Shown here: one piece after another, positions 1 through 5,321 of the stretch
How the letters are laid out: the number at the start of each line of letters is the position of its first letter
Numbering within the stretch: position 1 is the first letter of the stretch
DNA from: Methanobacterium sp.
GTDB taxonomy: Archaea > Methanobacteriota > Methanobacteria > Methanobacteriales > Methanobacteriaceae
Direction: 5' to 3'
Length of the DNA stretch: 5,321 nucleotides
NCBI GenBank assembly: GCA_003164415.1
Contig: PLTK01000109.1
Location: 1-5,321 of the forward strand
Notes under the pieces: generated by a model
Told to the model about the DNA's origin: nothing
The model's database searches: none
Seen by the model: only the letters and a program-made list of their open reading frames with translations
Program-made: the position numbers and the translations under genes

Positions 1-1862
1 AAGATAATATTAAAACCAAGCTTGAAAATTTAAATTTTAATAAAATAAACTACCTAAACAAAAAACGGATTTTATATATATTACCACAGGATGAAAATGG
101 AATTCCAGGAAACAAAGACCTTCTAAGAAATATCCAAAAAACATTTGAATGTTTTATACTATCCTCCACATCAAAGGAATTATTATTATGGAAATATTCA
201 AATAATAAAATTAAACAAATTAAATCTTGGAAAATAGAATGGTCTAAAACAGAGATATTCAATAATCAATTCAGGGATTTATATTTTAATGTACTGACTA
301 GTTTAAAAATAGATATTGTACACATATTAGATCTTTTTAAACACACCTTTGATCTTCCTTATACTGCACATAATTTAGGATTACCAATAATTTTATCGAT
401 TAACAGTGATTATTTATTCAGATCAGACCATAAATACAATTTATCCGATGGAAATGAGTTTACCGATAATGAGGAACTTGATAGTGATATAATTAAATCT
501 GGTCAAGAATTGGATAAATCTAATTTAAAAGATTTCAATAAAGAATTGAAAGATGGAGTATTGGATATTCTTAAGAAATGTTCGACATTAATTACCACAC
601 CCCAATTAGCGGTACAAATCAACTCATTTTATCCTGAATTGGAAGGAAAACAATTTAAATTGATAGAGAATGACAATACCAACAATCAAATTAATGATAT
701 AAATTTCGAATATACCAAAGAAATGGCATATGAACTTGAATCAACGTACTGTGAAAACTTATTTGTTGATAAAAATTCAGATGTTAAAGAGATTTATAGA
801 GTAGCTATCTTTGTCAGGGGAAGAAATGAAAGTAATCCTCCAACTGCTAATATAAGATTGTTAATGCCATTTTACCATCCCTCATTATATGGAAAAGTTG
901 TGCCCCATATTATAAATGAAAATTTTATCGATAAAATAGATATAAACTCTTTTTTAAACGATAAAACCTATGATTGCATCATAGTACAAAGGGATATATT
1001 AGAAATGCAATTTGCAAAGTTTTTAGTTAAAAAATGCCAAGAACTAGATATAAAATTGATATATGAATTAGATGATGACCTATTAGGCATCGATGAAACA
1101 CATCATGAATATGAAACCTATTCCTCCAAGGGACATATCATCAAATATCTGGTTGAAAATGCAGATATTGTCACTGTAAGTACGACTAACCTAAAAGAAA
1201 AACTAGATGATATGGCTGATGTCAGACTAATATCCAATGCATTAGATGAAAGATTATGGTGTACAAAGAACCATCATCCTATGAATGAAGATAATGTAAT
1301 AAAAATTGGGTATATGGGATCATTTACCCATGGAAAAGATTTGGACATCATCAAAAATGTGATAAAAGACTTAAAAATTAAATTTGCAGAAAATGATATC
1401 AATTTGATCTTTGAAATTATCGGGGGTATAAATAAAGATGAAACCGATAATTGGTTCCATCAAATACAAATACCTCCAACAAATTATAACTATCCCCTCT
1501 TTGTGGAATGGCTTAAAAATACAATAAATTGGGATATGGCCATAGCACCCCTAATAGATGCCCCTATAAATCAGAGTAAAAGTGAAATTAAATACTTAGA
1601 ATACACTGGATTAGGCTTGTCTGCAGTATACAGTGACATGGGACCATACCATGAAACCATAAGAAATGGTTATAACGGTCTTTTAGTTAAAAATAACGAT
1701 ATAAATGAATGGGAAGATCAAATTAACAAACTAATCCGTGATAAAAAGCTTTGTAATGAAATAAAACGTAATGCAAGAAAAAATATTGGAAAAGAATATT
1801 TAATAAAATATCGTACAGGAATATGGTATGGAATTATCAAAGAATTGGTTGAAAAGAATTGA
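1..1862 (+). CDS. Tandem GT-B (GT4-like) glycosyltransferase, 5' partial
   Basis: Open without a stop from base 3 (first complete codon) to the TGA at 1860-1862, giving 619 visible residues; the start lies upstream of the window. A TTG at 510 could be taken for a start, but the upstream frame is clearly coding. Region A, residues about 20-225, reads like the acceptor half of a GT4 enzyme: strand KKRILYIL, SKELLLW, IDIVHI, LGLPIILS, then a helix and CSTLITTPQLA ending FKLIEND, after which its donor half is missing. Region B, residues about 264-619, looks like a full GT-B enzyme: VAIFVRGRN, CIIVQRD, YELDDDLLGID (354-364), ADIVTVS, donor-domain strand IKIGYMGSF (434-442), and KSEIKYLEYTGLG with E528 and E533 in the place of the nucleotide-sugar E-x7-E motif, followed by YNGLLVKNND. 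By family it should transfer a sugar from an activated donor at the cytoplasmic face of the membrane; donor and acceptor are unknown. No signal peptide or membrane helix is visible. A T9 tract follows. Glycosyltransferase assignment is firm for B, moderate for A. Confidence 0.85.
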   Translation, partial: DNIKTKLENLNFNKINYLNKKRILYILPQDENGIPGNKDLLRNIQKTFECFILSSTSKELLLWKYSNNKIKQIKSWKIEWSKTEIFNNQFRDLYFNVLTSLKIDIVHILDLFKHTFDLPYTAHNLGLPIILSINSDYLFRSDHKYNLSDGNEFTDNEELDSDIIKSGQELDKSNLKDFNKELKDGVLDILKKCSTLITTPQLAVQINSFYPELEGKQFKLIENDNTNNQINDINFEYTKEMAYELESTYCENLFVDKNSDVKEIYRVAIFVRGRNESNPPTANIRLLMPFYHPSLYGKVVPHIINENFIDKIDINSFLNDKTYDCIIVQRDILEMQFAKFLVKKCQELDIKLIYELDDDLLGIDETHHEYETYSSKGHIIKYLVENADIVTVSTTNLKEKLDDMADVRLISNALDERLWCTKNHHPMNEDNVIKIGYMGSFTHGKDLDIIKNVIKDLKIKFAENDINLIFEIIGGINKDETDNWFHQIQIPPTNYNYPLFVEWLKNTINWDMAIAPLIDAPINQSKSEIKYLEYTGLGLSAVYSDMGPYHETIRNGYNGLLVKNNDINEWEDQINKLIRDKKLCNEIKRNARKNIGKEYLIKYRTGIWYGIIKELVEKN

Positions 1863-1900
1863 TCATAATATTATGTATGATTCCGATGCCAGTTAATAAA

Positions 1901-1909
1901 TTTTTTTTT
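1901..1909 (+). terminator. T9 tract, probable archaeal-type terminator of gene 1
   Basis: A run of nine T residues lies 39 bases after the TGA of gene 1, with no GC-rich hairpin before it. Archaeal RNA polymerase terminates at such U-tracts without a hairpin, so this fits as the end of the gene 1 transcript. A 12-base palindrome, CATAATATTATG at 1864-1875, sits between stop and T-run but contains only two G/C pairs and is unlikely to form a strong hairpin. The tract is seen directly; its function is inferred. Confidence 0.4.
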
Positions 1910-2018
1910 AATATTGAATTAGTTCTAAAAAACAGTTAATATATTAATCAAATCTTACAATTTATTGTATTGTTAACAAAATTATTATACAATTTTCAAT
2001 AAAATAATAATTATCTAA

Positions 2019-2028
2019 TTTATAATAA
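2019..2028 (+). promoter_or_regulatory. Possible TATA element for gene 2
   Basis: TTTATAATAA lies about 62-71 bases before the ATG at 2090. With the usual archaeal spacing it would put transcription start near 2050, leaving a leader of about 40 bases. The whole spacer 1863-2089 is almost pure A/T, so TATA-like strings are common and this choice is weak. No other feature is evident in the spacer apart from the T9 tract and short chance-level A/T palindromes (1936-1947 and 1970-1979). Confidence 0.25.
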
Positions 2029-2076
2029 TCTAAAATATTTTACGGATTTTAATCTAATTAATACAATATTTATCTA

Positions 2077-2087
2077 GTGGGTAGATG
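2077..2087 (+). promoter_or_regulatory. Candidate ribosome binding site of gene 2
   Basis: GTGGGTAGATG precedes the ATG at 2090 and is the only G-rich stretch in the spacer. It resembles the GGTGAT core of the archaeal Shine-Dalgarno sequence with one extra base (GGTAGAT). The ATG at 2085 runs into TGA after one codon, and the in-frame ATG at 2141 has no G-rich element before it, so the site supports 2090 as the start. Confidence 0.4.
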
Positions 2088-2089
2088 AA

Positions 2090-3304
2090 ATGATAGAAGG
2101 TAAATTGAATGATAATCTTAACGATGTAGATGGCAATTCAATGGAAGATAAGAAAAGAATTGTTGAAGATTTATATTTAAATATAAACAATTTAGAATCT
2201 GATTTTTACGAACTGGAATATTTGGAAAATAATAATAGATCGATCATCCAAAGATTAAATTCTAAATTTCCATGGTTATACATAATATTAATGAATAAAA
2301 CAAATATTAAAGGGGCAATACGTGATATTAAGGGTTATCGTTCCATTAAAAAAGACTGTCTCTTTGATATTGGCTATTATTTAAAGAACAATCAAGATGT
2401 AATGTTAACTGGAAAGGATCCATTACTACACTATTTATATCATGGTTTCAAGGAGAATAGAAATCCAAACCCCAACTTTGACACTAATAACTATTTAAAA
2501 ACATATACGGATGTTAAAAAATTAAATATAAACCCACTAATACACTACAGCCTATATGGAAAGGAAGAAGGCAGAAAAACAAAAAATTATAATGTTTCAG
2601 TTATAATGCCCACATATAATAGGAAGAAAGTTATTGAAAATGCTATAAATTCTGTATTGAATCAAACCTATGATGATTATGAGCTTATAATAGTAGATGA
2701 TGGAAGTACAGATGGTACCAAAGAGTTGATCAAACAGAAATATGCAAGTTATCTTAAATATGGCAAAATAAAATATTTCTGCCAGAAAAATGGTGGAGTG
2801 AGTAATGCCAGAAATAATGGATTAAAAAAAGCTGAAGGTAATATAATTACATATTTAGATTCTGACAACTGTTGGCACAATAAATACCTATATAAAATAG
2901 TATCTGCACTGTCTAATCCCCATATAAATACTGTTTATACTGCAATAGAAGTGAATAATATCTATGAAAACAATTTTTATGTTAGAGCCACACCCTACGA
3001 TAGGACATTACTGTTGAAGGGAAATTTCATCGACCTCAATATATTCGCTCATAAGAAATATATTTATGATAAATTAGGCGGATTCGACGAGTCTTTAAGC
3101 CGACTAGTTGACTGGGATTTGATTTTGAGATATACTCGATTAAATCCACCATATTTTATAAATGAGATACTGGCAAAATACTTTATTGATAGTGAATTGA
3201 ATAACATTTCTCTTAATTCAACTTTAGAGGAGAATCGTTTAAAGGTGCAAAAGTTACATAGTGGTGAACTAATAAAATTAGGACTTTTAAATCCTGAAAA
3301 ATGA
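2090..3304 (+). CDS. GT2-family (GT-A) glycosyltransferase with N-terminal repeat module
   Basis: A complete 404-residue protein. Residues about 20-50 are charged and helical, probably a short coiled coil. Residues 50-90 form a linker with a short hydrophobic patch (FPWLYIILM, 60-68) that could dip into the membrane. Residues 92-127 and 130-164 are two copies of a repeat (FD-x2-YYL/NYL, DV, NP/DPL-x2-HY, G-x3-E-x-R). Residues 169-400 are a GT-A catalytic domain: VSVIMPTYNR (169-178), VDDGST (202-207) for nucleotide binding, NGGVSNARNNGL (233-244), LDSDN (256-260) in the DxD position for the metal and donor, and GFDESL...VDWDL (331-343), where D341 is the likely catalytic base. The family adds sugars from NDP-sugars with inversion, here presumably to a surface glycan on the cytoplasmic side. 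The fifth position of LDSDN is Asn where Asp is usual, but the two metal-region Asp residues remain. The module at 50-164 is shared with the gene starting at 3600. Start chosen for its G-rich upstream site. Confidence 0.9.
   Translation: MIEGKLNDNLNDVDGNSMEDKKRIVEDLYLNINNLESDFYELEYLENNNRSIIQRLNSKFPWLYIILMNKTNIKGAIRDIKGYRSIKKDCLFDIGYYLKNNQDVMLTGKDPLLHYLYHGFKENRNPNPNFDTNNYLKTYTDVKKLNINPLIHYSLYGKEEGRKTKNYNVSVIMPTYNRKKVIENAINSVLNQTYDDYELIIVDDGSTDGTKELIKQKYASYLKYGKIKYFCQKNGGVSNARNNGLKKAEGNIITYLDSDNCWHNKYLYKIVSALSNPHINTVYTAIEVNNIYENNFYVRATPYDRTLLLKGNFIDLNIFAHKKYIYDKLGGFDESLSRLVDWDLILRYTRLNPPYFINEILAKYFIDSELNNISLNSTLEENRLKVQKLHSGELIKLGLLNPEK
2237..2581 (+). repeat. Shared linker/tandem-repeat module, copy 1 (in gene 2)
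   Basis: Encodes residues 50-164 of the GT2 protein. It aligns without gaps to residues 351-465 of the gene 3 protein, with 75 of 115 residues identical by hand count. The best stretch, 37 codons starting at LFDIGYY, is about 81% identical in DNA (90 of 111 bases). Inside are two units of about 36 residues related to each other (YYLKNNQDV...DPLLHYLYHG and NYLKTYTDV...NPLIHYSLYG). Repeats of this pattern are known next to polysaccharide glycosyltransferases in bacteria and archaea; their role is not established, and docking or anchoring is inference. Confidence 0.85.
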
Positions 3305-3399
3305 TCAAACAAATTTCCATACTAAATAAACGGAAAAATATCAGATTAAACTAATTTTATACTCAAATTCTTTAAAAATAGTTTAAAATATTATTATAA
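3305..3399 (+). other. Intergenic spacer after gene 2, nothing recognised
   Basis: A/T-rich sequence with no extended reading frame, no hairpin and no long T-run on the + strand; only a T5 at 3406-3410 just beyond it could serve as a weak terminator. The stretch from 3400 to 3603 is described separately as a possible gene remnant. Confidence 0.5.
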
Positions 3400-3535
3400 T
3401 CCAGGTTTTTAATTGTAAAGTATCCATTAAAGTGTCTATCAAATGATACATTAAAATTAGTTTTGGAATCAATTGTAAATAATAAAATAGTAGAAAAGTC
3501 CAAGTCATTAGAAGTTTTATTATTAAATCATCACC

Positions 3536-3544
3536 ATATAAAAA
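3536..3544 (+). promoter_or_regulatory. Weak TATA-like candidate for gene 3
   Basis: ATATAAAAA lies 56-64 bases before the ATG at 3600 and would place transcription start near 3565. It lies within the possible coding remnant and in A/T-rich surroundings, so it is only a candidate. Read-through from gene 2 is the alternative. Confidence 0.2.
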
Positions 3545-3584
3545 TTGAGTAGAATATTATTAAAGATCGTAAATTCGAATTAAT

Positions 3585-3590
3585 AGGAGA
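3585..3590 (+). promoter_or_regulatory. Shine-Dalgarno site of gene 3
   Basis: AGGAGA with ten bases between its AGGAG core and the ATG at 3600 is a good match to the ribosome-binding sequence. An in-frame TAA at 3570-3572 rules out a start further upstream, so this site fixes the gene 3 start. Confidence 0.6.
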
Positions 3591-3599
3591 AAATATAGT

Positions 3600-5321
3600 A
3601 TGAATCGGTTATGGAAAGTTTTGATTCGTCCCATTCTTGAGGAGATCAATGCTAAATATATTGTTGAAATTGGTTCAGATTTAGGTTTGAACACAAAACA
3701 TATTTTAGAATATTGTTTAGATAACAACGCTCACCTTACTGCTATTGATCCATTTCCCAAATTTGATATTGAAGAGTTTAAAGCTGAATATGGCGATAAA
3801 TTCGAAATTTATACTGAATTAAGTCTAAACAGACTACCATTATTAAAAGATTATGATACAATTATAATTGATGGAGACCATAACTGGTACACAGTTTACA
3901 ATGAACTTAAAATAATTGAAGAAAGCTTTAAAGACAAGAAATTTCCCCTCATATTCCTGCATGATATAGGATGGCCATATGCAAGAAGGGACTTATACTA
4001 CAATCCTGAAAACATACCACAAAAGCACAGGCAACCCTACAAAAAATTAGGAATTTATCCTGGCAAAAACTCTCTATTAGAGACTGGAGGATTAAATTCC
4101 CATCTATTTAATGCCATAACTGAAAATAATCCTCATAATGGTATTTTAACAGCATTAGAGGATTTTATTAAAGAATCAGATTTAAAACTCTCATTTGAAC
4201 ATGTTAACGCATTCCATGGATTAGGAATCTTATACATTAAAGAGGATAAAATTGATAAAATCGTAAAAAAGGTAATTGAAAGTGCTGATATAGTTGATCT
4301 TCTTGAAAAAGAAAGAAATACACAGACAATCGCAAATAATGAGTCAGAAGTTAAAAATAATGAACTCAGAAGAAATCTGCATGAAAGTAAAACAACTATG
4401 AATAATTTAGAAGAGGAGTTTAATCAGTCCCAAAACAAGTTAAATCAGACAGAATCTAAATTAGAAATGACTGGAACTCGTTTAAACATTGTTGAAACCG
4501 ATTTACACGAGAAAGAAAATCAATTAGAATCTTTGAATCAGCAGATAAAGATCATTGAATCAGATGAAATACTTGTTAGAAAGCTTAGAAAAAAATTAGA
4601 TACAGTAGAAACTAACTATCTTAAAATGAGATATCATAAAAATTATGATAGATCGCTCACACAACGATTATCTTCAAAATTTACCATTTTATACCTACTG
4701 ATTAAAGGAAAGGGCGGTATAAATAATGCTATAACTAATATAAAGGGTTATAGATCTATTAAAAAGAACAATCTTTTTGATATAGGATATTATCTTAAAA
4801 ATAATAAAGATGTGATGTCAACGGGTAAGGATCCATTTATCCATTATTTATATCATGGTTTTAGGGAAAATAGAGATCCTAACGCTAAATTTAACTCTAA
4901 TTATTATTTAACCAATTACAGTGATGCCAGAAAATCTAATTTAAACCCACTCATACACTACAGTTTGTATGGAATACAAGATGGAAGAAGGACTAAAATT
5001 AAAATTGCCATTAAAATTCCCGTACCTAGTTGGAAAACTGCCAATGATTGGGGAGACTATCACTTTGCCCTAGCATTACAAAAGGAATTTGAGAAGAAGG
5101 GCTGTGATGTAATAATACAGATATTAACTGAATGGTATAACAGTGATGATGATGATTGTGATGTGGTATTGGTTTTAAGGGGCATTCAAAAATATAGGCC
5201 CAACAACAAACACTTTAACATAATGTGGAATATTTCCCATCCAGATGAGATAGATATCGATGAATACAATCAATATGATTATGTATTAATTGCATCTGAA
5301 ATATGGGCAGACAAAATTAAA
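3600..5321 (+). CDS. Methyltransferase / coiled-coil / repeat module / glycosyltransferase fusion, 3' partial
   Basis: Open from ATG to the window edge: 574 residues, with no stop reached. Residues 1-220 are a class I SAM-dependent methyltransferase of the Methyltransf_24 type: SAM-binding VEIGSDLGLNT (22-32), acidic end of strand 2 AID (48-50), IIIDGDHNWYTVYNEL (88-103), HDIGWPYARRDLYY (121-134), and GGLNSHLFNAI and NGILTALEDFI (163-190). Residues about 245-345 are a long coiled coil with nine hydrophobic residues exactly seven apart: L260, M267, F274, L281, L288, L295, L302, L309, I316. Residues 351-465 are the linker plus two-unit repeat module also found in gene 2. From 467 a new Rossmann-like domain begins: IAIKIPVPSW, DWGDYHFALAL, DVVLVLRG, IMWNISHPDE, YDYVLIAS. 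This is the N-terminal half of a GT-B glycosyltransferase resembling CgeB/GT4-type enzymes; the donor-binding half lies beyond the window. Expected role: methylation and glycosyl transfer on the same surface glycan. Methyl acceptor and sugar are unknown. Confidence 0.88.
   Translation, partial: MNRLWKVLIRPILEEINAKYIVEIGSDLGLNTKHILEYCLDNNAHLTAIDPFPKFDIEEFKAEYGDKFEIYTELSLNRLPLLKDYDTIIIDGDHNWYTVYNELKIIEESFKDKKFPLIFLHDIGWPYARRDLYYNPENIPQKHRQPYKKLGIYPGKNSLLETGGLNSHLFNAITENNPHNGILTALEDFIKESDLKLSFEHVNAFHGLGILYIKEDKIDKIVKKVIESADIVDLLEKERNTQTIANNESEVKNNELRRNLHESKTTMNNLEEEFNQSQNKLNQTESKLEMTGTRLNIVETDLHEKENQLESLNQQIKIIESDEILVRKLRKKLDTVETNYLKMRYHKNYDRSLTQRLSSKFTILYLLIKGKGGINNAITNIKGYRSIKKNNLFDIGYYLKNNKDVMSTGKDPFIHYLYHGFRENRDPNAKFNSNYYLTNYSDARKSNLNPLIHYSLYGIQDGRRTKIKIAIKIPVPSWKTANDWGDYHFALALQKEFEKKGCDVIIQILTEWYNSDDDDCDVVLVLRGIQKYRPNNKHFNIMWNISHPDEIDIDEYNQYDYVLIASEIWADKIK
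4377..4550 (+). other. Coiled-coil coding segment with nine uninterrupted heptads
   Basis: Encodes residues 260-317 of the gene 3 protein. L/M/F/L/L/L/L/L/I recur every seven residues, with S263, L270, S277, T284, T291, V298, L312 and I319 around the second core position. Glu, Gln, Asn and Lys dominate the rest and there is no proline. A flanking helical stretch continues to about residue 345. Its core is partly polar at the second position, which suggests a long, flexible or reversible oligomer rather than a tight zipper. It lies between methyltransferase and glycosyltransferase parts. Confidence 0.75.
4650..4994 (+). repeat. Shared linker/tandem-repeat module, copy 2 (in gene 3)
   Basis: Encodes residues 351-465 of the gene 3 protein, colinear with copy 1 at 2237-2581. 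Its units are LFDIGYYLKNNKDV...DPFIHYLYHGFRENR and YYLTNYSDA...NPLIHYSLYGIQDGR. Shared DNA stretches include TATTTATATCATGGTTT. The similarity continues weakly into the helix just before it (VETNY against LESDF), so the exchanged or duplicated unit includes the end of the coiled coil. The following domain is GT-B here but GT-A in gene 2, so the border after the second repeat is a domain-swap point. Confidence 0.85.

Larger units (their letters stand above)
3400..3603 (+). pseudogene. Possible decayed coding remnant with in-frame TAG
   Basis: The frame starting at 3400 is open for 50 codons to a TAG at 3550-3552, then continues for 16 more codons to a TGA at 3601-3603 that overlaps the ATG of gene 3. 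The translation looks protein-like rather than spacer-like: NDTLKLVLESIVNNKIVEK, SLEVLLLNHHHIKIE, then after the TAG NIIKDRKFELIGENIV. There is no ATG and no ribosome site, and a TAA at 3397-3399 closes it upstream, so it is not an intact gene. It most likely is the C-terminal scrap of an older glycan-locus gene lost by deletion or recombination. I do not recognise the parent family. The possibility that TAG is read as pyrrolysine is remote. Chance openness in A/T-rich DNA is the main alternative. Confidence 0.4.

Noticed and set aside
50..262. 70-codon frame on the minus strand
   Set aside because: It lies opposite the clearly coding glycosyltransferase region A of gene 1, has no ribosome site, and its translation resembles no family I know.
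1863..2089. Short palindromes (1864-1875, 1936-1947, 1970-1979) and an ACAAT/ATTGT inverted pair (1957-1968) as operator sites
   Set aside because: In nearly pure A/T sequence, palindromes of 10-12 bases arise easily by chance, and none repeats elsewhere in the window.
3064..3312. 82-codon frame on the minus strand over the end of gene 2
   Set aside because: It is the antisense shadow of the conserved GT-A C-terminus (GFDESL...VDWDL) and has no supporting start signals.
3550..3552. TAG read as pyrrolysine to make the 3400-3603 frame functional
   Set aside because: There is no start codon or ribosome site for the frame, no methylamine methyltransferase features, and pyrrolysine use is not expected in the likely host group.
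1..5321. RNA genes, CRISPR arrays, insertion sequences or attachment sites
   Set aside because: No cloverleaf-like or GC-rich RNA stretch, no regularly spaced direct repeats, no transposase motifs and no terminal inverted repeats were seen on either strand.

Overview
The window is a very AT-rich, one-directional stretch of cell-surface polysaccharide or glycoprotein-glycan biosynthesis genes. Arginine is almost always AGA/AGG, isoleucine is often ATA, spacers are nearly pure A/T, and a T9 run follows the first gene. The glycosyltransferases have a style I associate with Methanobrevibacter-like methanogenic archaea. I therefore favour a low-GC Methanobacteriales genome, although a low-GC Clostridia-type bacterium cannot be excluded from sequence alone.

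Layout, all on the + strand. (1) Bases 1-1862 are the 3' part of a large gene whose start lies upstream of the window. It is open from base 3, has no in-frame ATG until after base 720, and encodes two GT-B-like glycosyltransferase regions in tandem; the first looks degenerate. (2) Bases 1863-2089 are an AT-rich spacer with a likely T-tract terminator and a possible TATA element. (3) Bases 2090-3304 are a complete gene: short coiled coil, a linker plus two-unit repeat module, and a GT-A family 2 glycosyltransferase. (4) Bases 3305-3599 are a spacer whose second half looks like a decayed coding remnant with an in-frame TAG. (5) Bases 3600-5321 are a gene cut by the right edge: a SAM-dependent methyltransferase, a long regular coiled coil, the same repeat module as gene 2, and the beginning of another GT-B-type glycosyltransferase.

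The most interesting signal is modular. A 115-residue block (linker helix plus two repeats of the form YY-x5-DV-x5-(D/N)P-x2-HY-x3-G-x2-E-(N/G)-R) is shared by genes 2 and 3. It aligns without gaps at about 65% amino-acid identity, but is attached to unrelated catalytic domains in the two proteins. In gene 3 a methyltransferase is tied to a glycosyltransferase through a coiled coil with nine consecutive heptads. This architecture resembles the WbdD-WbdA chain-terminating 'molecular ruler' of E. coli O9a, but here within one polypeptide. Together the genes suggest a set of membrane-proximal enzymes that build and perhaps methyl-cap a surface glycan, using the repeat module as a common docking or anchoring part. 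The glycan, the sugar donors and the acceptors cannot be read from the sequence.
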